Shown: piece by piece, positions 5,608 to 5,683 of the stretch
How the letters are laid out: each line of letters opens with the position of its first letter
How positions within the stretch are numbered: the first letter of the stretch is position 1
Assembly: GCA_024404395.1 (NCBI GenBank)
Contig: JAKSPZ010000081.1
Span: 1-5,683 of the forward strand
DNA: 5,683 bases
Source: Clostridia bacterium
GTDB lineage: Bacteria > Bacillota > Clostridia > Christensenellales > Aristaeellaceae
Direction: 5' to 3'
Translations under genes and position numbers: made by a program
Notes under the pieces: generated by a model
The model's input: only the letters and a program-made list of their open reading frames with translations
What the model was told of the DNA's origin: nothing
The model's database searches: none

Positions 5608-5634
5608 AAAGGGCAGCATCCGCTGCCCCTTTTT
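5608..5634 (+). terminator. Intrinsic terminator of the sugar transporter operon
   Basis: GGGCAGC (5611-5617) and GCTGCCC (5622-5628) form a perfect 7-base GC-rich stem with the loop ATCC. It is followed by C and five T residues (5630-5634). It lies just after the permease stop codon in the right orientation, and closes the operon. Confidence 0.93.
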
Positions 5635-5640
5635 GTGTGC

Positions 5641-5679
5641 AAGAAGGGGGAGAGAAGAAAAAAAAAAAAAAAAGAAAGG
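5641..5679 (+). repeat. 39-base all-purine tract containing a run of 16 A
   Basis: All bases from 5641 to 5679 are purines, including GGGGG (5646-5650) and 16 consecutive A (5658-5673). The tract follows the operon terminator. It may belong to the leader of a gene beyond the window, since the G-rich part resembles a ribosome binding site, but no start codon is visible. Confidence 0.6.
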
Positions 5680-5683
5680 CTGT

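Noticed and set aside
4558..5619. A 353-codon open frame on the minus strand opposite the permease gene
   Set aside because: Its product is rich in D, G, Q and H, typical of an antisense shadow of a membrane protein gene, and it runs through the operon's terminator.
1..5683. CRISPR arrays, insertion sequences, tRNA or rRNA genes, toxin-antitoxin or defence modules
   Set aside because: No repeat-spacer pattern, transposase motif, terminal inverted repeats, cloverleaf sequence or relevant protein family was seen. The window is an ordinary chromosomal region.

Overview
The window is a piece of bacterial chromosome with two divergent transcription units separated by a 331-base AT-rich control region. 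The minus-strand pair is a DUF512/PDZ radical-SAM protein followed by the GTPase gene der. This pairing is typical of Firmicutes of the class Clostridia. GC-rich, C-ending codons, strong GGAGG ribosome binding sites and AT-rich promoters fit a moderately GC-rich gut-type clostridium (Oscillospirales or Christensenellales-like). That placement is inferred, because there is no rRNA or other marker gene here.

Minus strand, right to left: a promoter at about 1780-1808 reads into the radical-SAM gene (1734 to 436, TTG start). After a 12-base gap comes der (423 to 1), which is cut by the window edge after 141 codons.

Plus strand, left to right: a textbook promoter (TTGACA, 17 bases, TATAAT; 1940-1968) starts a leader of about 90 nt containing two predicted stem-loops. 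Three genes of a CUT2-type (ribose/galactose/allose-like) ABC sugar importer follow: an exported solute-binding protein (2066-2974), a double-domain ATPase (3087-4595) and a membrane permease (4588-5595). A strong hairpin without a U-tract lies between the binding-protein and ATPase genes. An intrinsic terminator at 5608-5634 closes the unit. The binding protein captures a sugar outside the membrane, a presumed permease dimer passes it through, and the ATPase supplies the energy. No regulator, kinase or sugar-metabolism gene is present, so the substrate is not fixed by context.

Nothing here is a clearly new biological system. The points most worth a second look are the binding protein's export signal, which lacks a lipobox cysteine; its altered sugar pocket; the structured leader and repeat-rich upstream region; the internal mRNA hairpin; and the function of the radical-SAM protein, which is still unknown.
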